Assembly (NCBI RefSeq): GCF_040412425.1 | Contig: NC_089783.1 | Coordinates: forward strand, 44,067,625-44,131,624 | Reading direction: 5' to 3' | Length of the DNA: 64,000 nucleotides | Source of the DNA: Macrobrachium rosenbergii | Taxonomy: Eukaryota > Arthropoda > Malacostraca > Decapoda > Palaemonidae | In this document: piece by piece, positions 37,434 through 53,660 of the stretch | How positions within the stretch are numbered: position 1 is the stretch's first letter | Layout of the letters: the number at the start of each line of letters is the position of its first letter | Notes under the pieces: generated by a model | Seen by the model: only the letters and a program-made list of their open reading frames with translations | The model's database searches: none | What the model was told of the DNA's origin: nothing | Position numbers and translations under genes: made by a program

Positions 37434-37560
37434 ATATATATATTATATGTGTGTGTGTGTACATGTATGTATGTATATATATACTGTATGTATATATAGA
37501 TTTATATATTTGTATGTATATGTATGTATATATATATATATATATATATTGTATATATAT

Positions 37561-37637
<77 letters not shown>

Positions 37638-37640
37638 GTA
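37434..37640. repeat. TA-rich composite array
   Basis: TA, GT and TATG tracts, the longest TA run being about 37574-37634. It begins at the right end of the foldback structure. Confidence 0.93.
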
Positions 37641-39655
<2,015 letters not shown>

Positions 39656-39908
39656 CTGCGTGGTGTGTGTTGCGCACCCTAGAACACCTTTGTTTCAAAA
39701 AAGCTGCAGCCCACCGAGGGGTTGTTTATCCAACCAGGTGGCTGTGGTTAACCTGACGGTTCTGGTCGAGCTGGTAATCTTCTGTATAGGGCTGGAGGCT
39801 CCTCTAAAAAAGAAAGAGAGAGAGAAAAAAAAAAACACAAAAAAAAAGACACCCGCAAAAACATTCGGAGATGAGTGACGTCTTCGTCGTCTTCCTCCTG
39901 ATGTCCTC

Positions 39909-39911
<3 letters not shown>

Positions 39912-39959
<48 letters not shown>
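39912..39959. repeat. (GA)n microsatellite
   Basis: About 24 GA units. Confidence 0.96.
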
Positions 39960-39964
<5 letters not shown>

Positions 39965-40261
39965 TCTGGGTAAAGATTTTGTAATTCTCTAAGAGTTTTT
40001 CTACGAGACAAAAGCTGGAGGGGCAGCAGTAACAGCGGCTTTCTCTGATAGTGAGGAAAGGTACATTTGGGAGGGAGGAAGGAAGGGGAAGAAGGGTAGT
40101 TAGGTTTCTAGGAGTCGCTCTCCTCTTCTTTTGTTGCTTTGCATGAACGGAAGTCTAGATTTGTTCGTTCTCTTGAGTTTTTTATAGTAATTTAATGGTG
40201 GAGACCATGTTTTACATGCTCAAAATTCTCGTACAGTTCAGAAATGCATTATATACGAGTG

Positions 40262-40912
<651 letters not shown>

Positions 40913-40936
40913 TGTGTGTGTGTGTGTGTGTGTGTG
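40913..40936. repeat. (GT)n microsatellite
   Basis: About 12 GT units. Confidence 0.92.
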
Positions 40937-40979
40937 TTCGCCTGTGCGTGTGCGTCAACGCGACGTGCAGTGTGCGTGT

Positions 40980-41112
40980 TGTGTTGCACAGTCGCTGACA
41001 TAACACAGACACTGCCTGACGGGGAGCTACTCCGCTTGACGTCACTCCCGCACCTGCAGGTTAAAGGCGACATGTCAGAGGAGGAGGTGGAGGTGGCAGT
41101 GGCACATCTGGC

Positions 41113-41152
<40 letters not shown>
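40980..41152. other. GC-rich stretch ending in a GA array
   Basis: Contains a perfect CRE TGACGTCA at 41037-41044. The plus frame reads ADITQTLPDGELLRLTSL then VKGDMSEEEVEVAVAHLA before a stop. It looks more protein-like than most frames here but is short, enters from a GT array and has no known family. The GA array is 41116-41152. Confidence 0.25.
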
Positions 41153-41156
<4 letters not shown>

Positions 41157-42560
41157 GAGGAGGGAAGGGGCCTTTGGGGGGAGGGGAAGGGTTGCAAGAG
41201 GAGTTTGATTGCAGGTCTAGCACGGCTCGAGGGTGTGATGGTACTTTGGTGGGAATCCCTCCTGTGCATATGTTTATACACACAGACCAATATTAACGCT
41301 TACACACAATCATCCTTTCGCATACTGGACGCCAGAGCCAACATACATTGCTTATATTAGTGGGCATTGATACACAGTGAGTTGGAGTCTTTTCAGCCAT
41401 GATTCTAACTTTGGGATAATGGTTCAAGCACAATGATCACGCACACAGGTGTGGGGGTGACGGTTGAAGTGGGCGGGGCTAAAAGAGAAACAGTCAGACT
41501 AGGAATAATGCTGATTGTATACAATAATCAGCAGAATCTTTTCGTGACCAGTACACATCAACATTAAGTGAATAGTCATTGTCAAATTATTATATTGTAA
41601 GCTACGGATAACAACAGCAGCAGTAGTTTCAGTGATGATAAAAGATTTATGCTCTGAAATAATACAGAACGGATATAAAGAGTTATGATGTAGGACGGCT
41701 TCAAGTATGTAAGTAGACTGTGACAAGATGATAGAGAGAGAGAGAGAGAGTAAAACCGGCCATGCTTTATCAGATCAGATGGCGTTGCAACTTAACACAG
41801 ACTGGATAATAATAACAAAATATTTCTTTATTGATCCATAAAGTGGATACAGCAGGGCTTGGCTTTGTCGTACGCATGTGGGTGACACGATTCTGGTAAT
41901 TGATGTAAAAGGGAATTACCATGAAAATGTTCATGAAAACTTTTATTAGTAATAATATAATTAGGAAGGATTCTTTCGAAAGCAACCCCCACCCCCTTTC
42001 CTTCTCCCTCCTCCCTCACTGCGCATACACATCCTGTTTAGCTGTTAATGAGCCATTCGAGGGCTATACGCAATCTCTATTGCTCTCTTTATATTCTTGA
42101 TAATTAAAGTGATGAGTTTATGAAAAGATGGACATAAGGAAAGTACAGTATGGTCTCATTCTCCCTCCTGCCATTGGCCGGAAAGCTTGGGAGAGGGACC
42201 ACGTGTTCCTGGCAGCCAGTAGTAGGCTCGGATAGGACGACGGAAAGGATTTTAGATTTTCATGGCGCGTGCACACACACACATATGTATGTGTGTATAT
42301 ATATATATGTGTGTGTGTGTGTGGATAATTATTAGATTTAACTGGCGTAACACTTATTAGTCATAAGCACCATATGTATGCATGTACCTTATGGTCGACG
42401 TTTACTGCCGTCATTCTGTTTTTTTAAGCCAGAAATTCCTAAAAAAATATAGATGTATGTGTGTGTACAATATATACTTATATATACAATTGATTCTGCA
42501 TATCCTTTAAAAGTATACTTTTTACAGGGATTATTTTCTTGCAGCCTCCTTTTCAGTCCT
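41153..42560. other. unique DNA with short arrays
   Basis: Small GA tract at 41732-41750, and CA/TA/GT tracts at 42272-42324. No gene is recognised. Confidence 0.45.
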
Positions 42561-42599
42561 CTTTTTAGCCTCAAGCACAGTGGCAGTTCTCTCTGTTCG

Positions 42600-42800
42600 T
42601 AATGAATGACCAGCGTTCAATCCCCAAATTGGAGAAGGAAGAACGATTTGGTCTGGTTCCCAACAGATTCAGTACGCCTCTATTGGTCTAGGGATAGTGA
42701 GTTAGCACAGTCTAGAATGTCTAGAACGACCTGGTTGCCTGTTGACGGTTCTGGGTTCTAGCTGGGGTGGAGAGAGCCAAGGTTTCTCTTTGGACCTTGG
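42600..42800 (+). repeat. SINE-like tRNA-related repeat
   Basis: CAGCGTTCAATCCCC (42611-42625) contains a near-consensus Pol III B box, GTTCAATCC. A second tRNA-like part follows, with TTGGTCTAGGGATAGTGAG (about 42683, A-box-like) and GGTTCTGGGTTC (42748, B-box-like), about 60 bp apart as in tRNA. The order resembles compound tRNA-derived SINEs that I associate with decapods. It is not a functional tRNA, as no cloverleaf could be drawn. Confidence 0.5.
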
Positions 42801-43952
42801 AGAGAGCGAGAGAGAAAAAAATAACAAACCGTGAGAATTCGGTGCTTCGTCAAAGTATTTGCCATCTAAACGGAGTGCCTCGATGAGGTAATCTCATCCA
42901 AACCCTCGTAAGATAAACTCCCTCACTCTCATTAATTGACATAAATTCGTACGAGCTGATTTCGAAAACTCTGAAGCCAGTAAAACGTGTAATAAAATCT
43001 GTTTGACTGCCCTCACCAGCTTTCCCCGTGTTTACCGTCCAGGTCTGATGACTATCATTCAAATCAGTTACTGATTGTAATTAGCCATTATTTTTATCAT
43101 TAGTATAAAGATCTACGTGGAACTCGTATTAAGAAAAAAAAAAGAAAGAGGTATGCCCTGTAGATGCAAGTTAACGAAGAAAGAAGGAAAGAAGACATCT
43201 GACTATATAGCCGTTACTTTTGAAACTCAGGGCAGATATTTTTCACCGAGGCTAACCGTAATTTCGCCCCGCTTCCTATTTTTTTTTTTTTTTTTTTATC
43301 TACGTAGCGGCAGAGAAGCCCCTAGGCCTAAAGGAAAGGCCAACGTATTTGTTTTGCTTTCATTCTTCCTCATCTTATCCGTTGCATTCTACTTGAAATG
43401 TTTTAATGTTAACATTATTCTTTTAGTTTTTCATTGGACTAAACTGCACTAACTAGGATTTTTTCTTTAATTTAAACGTCCATCTCTGGTAGGTCATAAA
43501 ACCAGGAAGAAAAACATCACACGAGTCTGCCACTTTCCGCTCTCTTCCCCTGCTTCCCTTTTGGTTTTTTTTTTTTTTTTTTGTCTCCCATATTCCATTT
43601 CTCTCATAATCTCGTCCTTTCCTTTCCTCTTTTTGTTTCCTCGCTTTCCATCCGTTATCACTTAACAAACAGGCCCCCACCCCCACCCCAACGGGCTATA
43701 TTCTGTCCAGATTAGGCAGAGTAGTCCCACCCCCCTTTTTTTTTTTCCTAATTTGCGAGTTCTAAGCTAACTTATCAGGACTATAATTTACGCTATCGGT
43801 TTTTATTTTTCCTTTGGTATGTTTTCACGTCAGATATGTCATTGTATTGTATGGAAAAGTGTTTTTGTGTGTGATGTTCTAACAATTGCACTTGATCCTT
43901 AGCTTCAGTGGTATTTTGGCATCTGGTTATAAAGGTAATCATAACGTTATAG

Positions 43953-43955
<3 letters not shown>
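42801..43955. other. unique DNA
   Basis: Poly-T runs at about 43280 and 43567. The 111-codon frame at 43117 crosses a poly-T run and matches nothing known. Confidence 0.45.

Positions 43956-43998
<43 letters not shown>
43956..43998. repeat. (GT)n microsatellite
   Basis: About 21 GT units. Confidence 0.95.
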
Positions 43999-44002
<4 letters not shown>

Positions 44003-44250
44003 TCTTGTTACTGGGCATATATAGAAAATGAGTGATAATTTTTTTCAAATAATTTTTCTCTGCCACTTTGTCATTTACCTTCCGTTCAACATGGTCTCCA
44101 AACTCTAGTTTGCATACGGGTTGATATGAATTGATAAGCTCTTATTTGCCGTTATATATACACACATGCTACCTTCAGAATGTATAGTAATTATCCTGGG
44201 CCGTTCTGGAGAAGAAACTGTTCGTTGGTTATTGGGCAACATCTTTTATA

Positions 44251-44436
<186 letters not shown>

Positions 44437-44628
44437 TATTAAAACGCCTGTAAAACACTGTTTACACGACAAAAACATATATTTAGATTAACAATACTAT
44501 GTTGAATGCAGAAATTTTAAAATCGACATAAATGGTTTGCCGTGAAATCATTATTTTTATTGGCTTTTCAACTAAGTAGAACACTGTTAGATTACATTAA
44601 AAGACATTTATATATATACATTATATAC

Positions 44629-44632
<4 letters not shown>

Positions 44633-44676
<44 letters not shown>

Positions 44677-44692
44677 GTATATATATATAATA
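44633..44692. repeat. (TA)n microsatellite
   Basis: About 18 TA units, then imperfect TA/CA sequence. Confidence 0.92.
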
Positions 44693-45244
44693 CTTTTATA
44701 CCCGTTTCATTTTTACTCTCTACTGTGTTGAATAACGGGGCTTACAGTATCAGTGCCATATCAGCTTTTACTTATTTTCAGTCATGGATGAAAACATACC
44801 GGCCCTAAAATTAAATAGAAGTGTGGATGTCAAAAAATGTACAAGGAACATAGGAAAAATGTTACACCTTTCCTTTATTATATAAATTTTTCGCGCAGAA
44901 ACATGAGAGAAGAAAGCTTTTTATTAGAAAACAAAAATAATGAAAACAGGTATAAAAAGAAAATATAACACTGGTAAAAAGTTGTTGGAAAAAGAAAAAT
45001 AAAGGTTCATGACAGGAAGAAAAAGATTGAGAGAGATAAGTACTGCGAAAAAGGGAGAAGACAATAATAAAGAGAGTAAGTGCGCTTAGCGAGGCTTATG
45101 GAAGGAATTCAATATCAATGATACTGAAGCGCGATTAGGAGAGAGATCCTCTCATCTTTTTTTTTTTTTTTTTACGGCTCGATGATATTGACTCATTGGT
45201 TAGTTAGCGGATGCTGCTCGTCCTTTGAACATGGATTGGGTTTC
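44693..45244. other. unique A-rich DNA
   Basis: No gene or element is recognised. Confidence 0.5.
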
Positions 45245-45305
45245 CTCTCTCTCTCTCTCTCTTCTTCTTCTTCTTCTTCTTCTTCTTCTTCTTCCTTCTT
45301 CTTCG
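45245..45305. repeat. (CT)n-(TTC)n compound array
   Basis: About 8 CT units, then about 14 TTC units. Confidence 0.94.
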
Positions 45306-45399
45306 TATGTTATGTTTTTATGGTAATAGTATTTCTGTGCGCAGTTATGGGAGTATTACCCCTTGGTTTTACAGCAACTGGGAAGCATAATATGCGGTG

Positions 45400-45401
<2 letters not shown>

Positions 45402-45436
<35 letters not shown>

Positions 45437-45466
45437 GTGAAATCCCTGTGCTATGGTCTGCAGTGG

Positions 45467-45528
<62 letters not shown>

Positions 45529-45612
45529 ATATCTACAGTACCACAACAATCTCTCTCTCCTCTCTCTCTTTCTCTCTCTCTCTTTCTCTCCCCCTCAAAT
45601 ATATTTACTGTA

Positions 45613-45655
<43 letters not shown>

Positions 45656-45680
45656 AATTTATTTACTGTACCATAACTTT
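45402..45680 (+). repeat. tandem repeat units each carrying an expanded CT tract
   Basis: CAAATATATYTACWGTACCA occurs at about 45524 and 45595, and CAAATTTATTTACTGTACCA at 45653. Between the copies lie CT tracts at 45469-45524, 45550-45590 and 45617-45653. Another CT tract at 45402-45432 precedes them. Confidence 0.9.
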
Positions 45681-46647
45681 GTTACTTTCTTCTTGGTCGT
45701 CATTTTACCTAGCAATAATTCTCTCGTCTATTTACCATAAGAATTCCCAAGCCCTGTGAGCATTCCTGTGTTTTGGTCTGAATTGTAGAACATGAACTTG
45801 TTTGTTGTTCTTAAATTCTTTCCTGATCCCAAGATTGTTTTGTCTTTATTTAAAAAAAATAAACCCTTATTGTATGTTTATAGTCCCGAAAAGCCTGAAA
45901 TGTCTCCAGTTTCATAAGAATTATGAATTGCCCTCGACTTGTCTTTAGTCCCGAGATGGTGTAAATGTCCTGTTGTCACTTGACTTGCAGTAAAATAGCT
46001 GAGACGTTAGAATCACCTTCTCTGGTCGTATTTTTGTTAAAATTGTCAGTTTCCAACATTGTCATAATTAAGACATTAATCTGAAATGTTCTCGGTCTTT
46101 TTCGTATGATTAGGCAGAATGAAGTTTTAATTAGGTTGAAACTCTCACCTCCTCTATTGCTAAGAAGTCTGACGTTTATCTCATGAAAATTACAACATTC
46201 TCAATGTGCCTTTTTTTATGAGCGTCGAAATATTTTACAGTGTTTCTGTTTACCTCCAAAATGACAAAACGTTCCCATCGTCTTAATAGTTATTCGTTTG
46301 TTTTTCCATGTCAGAAAAAAGCTGTACCGTTCTCAAAATCTCTCGACGTCACAAGATGATCGGTTCGAAGCTTTTACAGCATCTCCTCTTGTCTTAAAGA
46401 AAGTTGGCCTGTTCTCGTTGCGTGGTGTTGGAGCTATCTTTAAATGAATGTAAGGTTCTGCACTTTTTCTTGCTGTTGAAGTTGAAACCGCCCCCCAAAA
46501 AAAAAGGGTGTTAAAGTTCCCTGACTGAATCCGGTGTATATTCGAAAGGGAAACAGGTAGTTGACGTATAAGAATAAACGTATCCTTATTGATTCTATAA
46601 AATGGTCTCTTTGTTTTTTAATGAAACGTGTTTATTAATCTATGCAT

Positions 46648-46652
<5 letters not shown>
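45681..46652. other. unique DNA
   Basis: No gene, element or array is recognised. Confidence 0.5.

Positions 46653-46690
<38 letters not shown>
46653..46690. repeat. (GA)n microsatellite
   Basis: About 19 GA units. Confidence 0.95.
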
Positions 46691-46694
<4 letters not shown>

Positions 46695-47357
46695 ATACAC
46701 TGCGGCTTTTATTTTGGAGAAGAAATAATACATTCGAGTGAAGCATCCTACCTCGTCTTGATTCATGCACGCCCTCGTATTCGCTGGTACACAAACAGTC
46801 TTTTAGGAATTCGCTCTGTTTCTGAAAAGGAAGATCTGACGTCAAGATTAGTCAGGAGTGACGCATACTTCGAGGGAAAGGGAACCCGACGAGCAAAGTG
46901 ATTGTCAACCCCGAAAGGTTTATAGGATCTTCTGACTGAGGTTTATTTCTGTTGTCGTCCTACGTTTGGCTCTGGTGGTGGTGGTGACCTCATCACCCTT
47001 CTTCAGTCGTTTCAGCCTTTGATGCTGTAATTTTCAGCGGGATGAAGTCGTTTACCAGTCAGGGAAATAGTGAATCATGCACAGCTGGATTGATATATTC
47101 TTTCCTTATGATTGTGGAGATTTTCCGAGTGATCTCAGAGGTTTAATCATCTAAAGTAGGTTGTCGCCGTGGGCGTTTATTTATTTATTTATTTATTTTC
47201 GTGACAGGGGACTGGAATGGCAACTGAATTCATCTTTCTTTCTTACACTTCTTGTTAAGAAGAAAGGGAAAGAACTGAGACAAGAGACTGGAATACAGTT
47301 GGTTTATGTTGCGAATATGAAGAGAATATATGAAAACGTGTCAAGAGACCCCGAAAT

Positions 47358-47360
<3 letters not shown>
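46691..47360. other. unique DNA
   Basis: Perfect CRE TGACGTCA at 46837-46844 and a short (ATTT)n run at 47178-47199. No gene is recognised. Confidence 0.45.

Positions 47361-47422
<62 letters not shown>
47361..47422. repeat. (CT)n microsatellite
   Basis: About 31 CT units. Confidence 0.97.
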
Positions 47423-47426
<4 letters not shown>

Positions 47427-48482
47427 GTTAAAATTTAGTGTCGAACAGGAATATGTTAGTATCTGGACGTTAGAGCTTAATTTGGAATCTTAGCGACTTT
47501 CCGGAAAATCATGAAGACTTGATTGTGTATTTACGATAACCGCGGAAATCTAAATCCTCGTGCTTCACGCCGAGCCTGCCCATTATCGTGAATTTTGACA
47601 CGCAATTTTAAGGATGAATGGCAGAGGAGGTGGGAGGCCGCGATTGGTATTACAATTAGAGGAGGGGAACCAATTATGAAGAGTCATTTTCTTAAGAGAG
47701 AGAGAGAGAAAAAAAGTTTATAATTCAAGGAGACTGGGTTAATTGTATGAACACGCCAGCCAGGAGAATGCTTTGTGCTAGAATGCACGGCATTTTAAAG
47801 TTTTGGAATTTCGAGTAACGAGAATAACTCTTATTTATGAATACCTCAAGAAGAATGATGACAAAAACATTGAGTGGTAAATACTGGTTTTAAAAGTGGC
47901 GGAATTGGTTATAAACGAAGCCTTCGGGACTTCGAATAGAATCAAATAAAAATAGAGTGTTCGCTCGAGGGGAATATCAGATGGCAATCTGATGCTGTAG
48001 TAATGCATTATTGGTCGTTCTTCCCCCTACGCTTGTCGTCTTACCCCCACCCAACCCCTTCCCTTCACTTCCCCGGTTCCCTATCCACCCCATCGTTGAG
48101 AACCACTGGCACTTGCTATCCAGCTATATTCTCATGGGCAGTTCCGTCCTTTGCAGTTACTGCGTGATGGTCTCCGTGTTGTCCGACTGACCTTTGTTCT
48201 GCCTTGTGAGATTTGCAAGTGTTGGCCATTTTGAGCAGACAATCTGAAATGGCGACAACCATCATTTAGAAATGAATTTTGTTGTCCCATAATGAAGGGG
48301 GAAGGGATATGGAGAATGGGATGCAGAAGGGATTATAGGAGGCGAGGAGGTCTTAGGGCGCCATGCCTTAAAGGTTAAACTCTGAAGTTAGGGAGGGAGA
48401 AAATCGACTCTAATGAATTAAGGGTTAGGGTGCTATTTTGTTCCGACCACCTGCGGCCCACTGACACTGAAAAACACCCCTG

Positions 48483-48484
<2 letters not shown>
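47423..48484. other. unique DNA
   Basis: No gene, element or long array is recognised. Confidence 0.5.
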
Positions 48485-48540
<56 letters not shown>

Positions 48541-48850
48541 ACAGCACCCCTCCCTCTCTGCAATCCTATGGGTACATCCCGCTCCCCATCCCTATATCTT
48601 TGTTTCTCCCTCCCGTACCTCCACAGTTTCCCCTCCGTCCATCCGCCTATCACTCTCCCTCACCCTCTCCCCCTCCCTCTCCCTCTCTCTCTCCCTCTCT
48701 CTCCTCGTTTGACCCCTCATCACTTCATTCGCTCCCTCAGCGTCATATCCCCCTCCCCTTTCATCCTCATGTCCCATTCCCTCTACCTTCCCCCTCTCTT
48801 TCCCTTGTGTCCTCTTCTCCCCTCCCTTTGTGTACTTTGTTCCTGCTGTG

Positions 48851-48899
<49 letters not shown>
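48485..48899. repeat. pyrimidine-rich tract between two (CT)n arrays
   Basis: CT arrays at 48485-48536 and 48853-48899 bracket about 315 bp of CCCTCTCC-type pyrimidine-rich sequence. The 227-codon frame across it is compositional (Pro/Ser/Leu runs), not a gene. Confidence 0.85.
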
Positions 48900-48903
<4 letters not shown>

Positions 48904-49051
48904 GATGTACTATCCTTCCCAGTCAACACTCACTCACTCCCCATAACATATTACAAGGTTCACGCAGATGCCGGTCTGTTTGTCTGTCTGTTTGTCAAGA
49001 AGACCCCAAAATTTCTTTATCTGTTTAGTGTCGGAGTTCGTCGTGGCTTTG

Positions 49052-49052
<1 letters not shown>

Positions 49053-49094
<42 letters not shown>
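49053..49094. repeat. (GT)n microsatellite
   Basis: About 21 GT units, at the left edge of the degenerate 48-bp repeat field. Confidence 0.95.
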
Positions 49095-49098
<4 letters not shown>

Positions 49099-49099
49099 G

Positions 49100-50350
49100 T
49101 GTTTTGGCATTAAGAGGGTCTTTTCATCGGCTAGGTCTTGCGGTGTTGGGACTTGTTTCATTAAGGGGTCTTTTTTTCCCATCGCTCGAGTCTTGTGGTG
49201 TGTAGCCTCGTTGCATTTTACTCCAGATTTTGCACGAATGGCCCTGTTGCATTCGCAGTTTTTTCTGAAGGTTTTGCGGCGCATTGTCTTGCTTGTTATT
49301 ATTTTCTATTTCAAGATCGAGCAGTATATTTATTTTGAAGCCTTTCTTTAATGTGTGTGTGTGTGTGTGTTTTTTTTTTTAAGTGCGTTCCTTGTGCATT
49401 TTCATGGTCTTTTATTTTGTACCTTCAAAGTTTTTCACATCATGGTTTCTTCGCATTCACTAGGCCATTATTGCATTTGAGGTTTTGTATAACAGAGTAT
49501 TTTTCCACATGATGTCTTTTCATCTCCTGAAGCGTGTTCGGGGATTTCTTACGCAGGGTCATTTTTTCTCTGGGATTCGAGCATATACTGCGTTTTTTTT
49601 ATTAGGTCTTTCATTTTATGGTCATTTTGCATCCTAGGAATATTTTTTTCATAGCCAATTGGCCTTAAAGTGTACGTTGTAGTTGCATTCAATAGGACAT
49701 TTTCACTTAAGCTTCTTACAATGTCGTTTTGTCGTTCATGCAGTGTTTTCAGTCGTTAAGCATTTGCAATATGATCTTGCCTATATAGAGTTTTTAGTCC
49801 TTGGGATTTTGCCGTGTGATCTTATTGCTTGTGCAGGCTTTTGATTCCTGTAATTTTGCTGTGTGGCCTTGTTGCTTTTACAGTCTTTTAGCCTTTGAAC
49901 AATATCAGTGTGATAATGTTGCATCGTCAGGGTCTTTTCGTCCTAGAAGTCAGTGCAGCCACATGGATTTAGTCTTAGTTTTATTCAAGAGGGCCTTTTA
50001 GTTTTGGGTCTTTTTTTTTTTGTATTCTTAGGGGCTTCCCATTATTAAGTTCCTGAAACGTGGTCTTGTTACAGCCAACACTTCTAATTGGACTTATTGC
50101 CTCCACAAGATCATGTTTTCCTCAGTTTTGTAGTGTTCAGTCGTCACGTAATTCAAGAAGGCATTTCGTCCTCGTAGGCTTGAACTTGAAGTACTTGGTC
50201 ACACTGCATTTGTAAGATTTTGTAGTCCTCGAAATCTTGTTGCGTGATCTTGAAATGCTGACAGATTTTATTTGTTAATTTCTGGTGGTGTGTTTTGTAA
50301 CTGTGGCCGCAGATTTTTCTAGTATTCGCGGTCTTACTGGGTGTGGTTCG
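49100..50350 (+). repeat. old degenerate tandem repeat, ~47-50 bp period
   Basis: The field keeps returning to a unit like TTTTGCCGTGTGRTCTTGTT, GCATTYRCAGGGTC, TTTTAGTCCTTG. Measured steps: GGGTC at 49116 and 49166 (50 bp); GTGTGAT/GTGTGGC/GTGTGAT at 49814, 49861 and 49909 (47 and 48 bp). CTTGTTGC or TGTTGCATT variants recur throughout. Perhaps two dozen units, heavily diverged. Open frames within do not share a reading phase. Confidence 0.75.
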
Positions 50351-50649
50351 TTTCTGTGAGATTTTCTCTTGTTTCTTTCTTTTTTATTTATTTATTTATT
50401 TAATTTTTTTTTGAAGTCTTACACCTTGACCTTGTTGCATTCTTAGTTTTGTGTCCTGTGGCTACTCAAGTTTAGCCCCCGACCTCAATGTAAGGTCCTG
50501 CTGAGTTTCCAAATTATCGATCGGTGACTCACTTTGCCCTTCCGGTGGCTTCCTCGTTCTCCTCTGCCTCAAGTTGATCAGTGAGGGGTGCCGAGGGCAC
50601 GTACGCACTGAGGAAAAGGACCTCGAACTCGCTGAAATACAAGGATATT

Positions 50650-50850
<201 letters not shown>

Positions 50851-51995
50851 ATATATGTATGTATATCCCGCTCTTGAATCAGTAACGGCTACTACTACTA
50901 ATAGTAATAGTATTCCTATGATTATCAAAGTAGTTCTAGTGTTTCAGTGATCATATTCCAATAGTTATCATTTTGTTTACTATAATTAATGATTCCTGGT
51001 TTAGTGTTAACGGAATTATGATGATGTTAATGATAAATTAAATTACCGTAGCTTTTTCCCATATTCTTGTATATATACATATATATTTATTTTTGTGCGC
51101 TTTTGTAAGTGTAAACACAATATATTGTTTTTCCTCAACCAATTTGCCCATTTGCTTGAATGGGATCTTGTTCCTCTGAACAGCTGCCATGATATTTAAA
51201 GTTCAACCCTCCCTCCAGCTCTTTCACTTCCTAATTTTTTTTTTTTTTTCAATGATAGTGAAACAGAAATGGGGCCTCTGCCTCATCTCTTCTGTCGTGC
51301 TGCACTATTTTTCTTGTCCTCCTTTCTGTCTATCTATCTATCTATCTATCTAAATTAAGACAGCCTTGTGCTGGCACGGGCTCTTGCTCTTCAGCAGCCC
51401 TTCAAAACCATCTCTTAACTTACAGCAACTAGACCTATTTAAAAAAAAAAATATACTCACAACCTGAGTGATGTAGTTTGGAAAGCACCAAAGATTTAGG
51501 GTCATTTTTAATTTCCTTTGATGCATTTTTTTTTTTTTTTGGTATTGTGTGACTGTTGACTCGTTAAAAATTTTAGTATATCATGGAGAAAATTAAAGTA
51601 AAATAATGTCACTCTTGAACCTTATAACGACCAGAACACTATGGAGGAAAAAATTGTGAAGTATATAATTTAAATCTTTATTTCTTTCATTGGTTTGTGC
51701 TTTCAAGTAACGTTTCGTGTGTTTTAGAGCTCATTTACCTATTTTTTATTTTGTTGGTTTTGATATTTTTCATGGTAACGGACAATTGCAAGTTAATATA
51801 CGTATTTGCACGCTTGCTTATAAGTTTAAACTGGATCTTAGGGAGTGATTAATCATTTTATTTCTTCAGCCATTGATTGATTTACTGTCCGTTGCTGCCG
51901 GCCATTCCGATCAGACGAAGTATGCCACATCATGTTCCTGATTAGCTGTTGGAAGGAAAGCTAAGCCACGCCAGCTCAGCAAACCGAGTATATAC

Positions 51996-51997
<2 letters not shown>
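50851..51997. other. unique DNA with a TCTA run
   Basis: (TCTA)n at about 51330-51352 sits directly before family B copy 3. No gene is recognised. Confidence 0.45.
51354..51412 (+). repeat. dispersed repeat, family B, copy 3
   Basis: AGACAGCCTTGTGCTGGCAC followed by GGGCTCTTGCTC matches the block at 2966. It follows a (TCTA)n run, which would suit a retroposed tail or head. Confidence 0.45.
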
Positions 51998-53280
<1,283 letters not shown>

Positions 53281-53283
53281 ACA

Positions 53284-53320
<37 letters not shown>
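53281..53320. repeat. (CA)n microsatellite
   Basis: About 18 CA units. Confidence 0.95.
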
Positions 53321-53321
<1 letters not shown>

Positions 53322-53333
53322 CCGAGGGAAATG

Positions 53334-53660
53334 TATGAGTAGGTTCAGGGCGATTACAGGTGTAGGAAGATACAGGCAGGTAGGGGTTTGAATGGTGGGT
53401 GGTTACTGGTCTGCTTTTTATTAGGAGGAAATTGCTGGTGTATCTGTCTATAGGAGGTAGGTTACAGGTGTGTTTGAAGGAAAGAGATTACATGTTTGTG
53501 TTTGCAGAGAGGAAGCTACAGATGTGTGGATATTTATAGAAAGAGATTGCATGCGTGTCTGTTCATAGGAAGCACATGAAAGGTACATGTGTATGTGTAC
53601 AACGAAGACTAGATTTTTTTATAGAAGGGATATCACAAATGTGTGAGGGTTATGGAAGGG
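53334..53660 (+). repeat. degenerate ~29-bp minisatellite
   Basis: Units of the type AGGAAGAGATTRCATGTGTG followed by TSTTTAT start near 53420, 53450, 53478, 53506, 53536 and 53565, steps of 28-30 bp. Weaker units lie on both sides. All are strongly diverged. Confidence 0.7.

Noticed and set aside
42611..42760. tRNA gene
   Set aside because: Box-like motifs are present but no cloverleaf or anticodon stem could be drawn; better explained as a tRNA-derived SINE.
48430..49113. Longest open frame, 227 codons
   Set aside because: Made of CT arrays and CCCTCT-type pyrimidine-rich sequence; translation is Ser/Leu/Pro runs without any domain.
53281..53320. Regular repeats as a possible CRISPR array
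   Set aside because: All regular repeats here are dinucleotide or trinucleotide arrays or minisatellites without spacers, and the window is eukaryotic.
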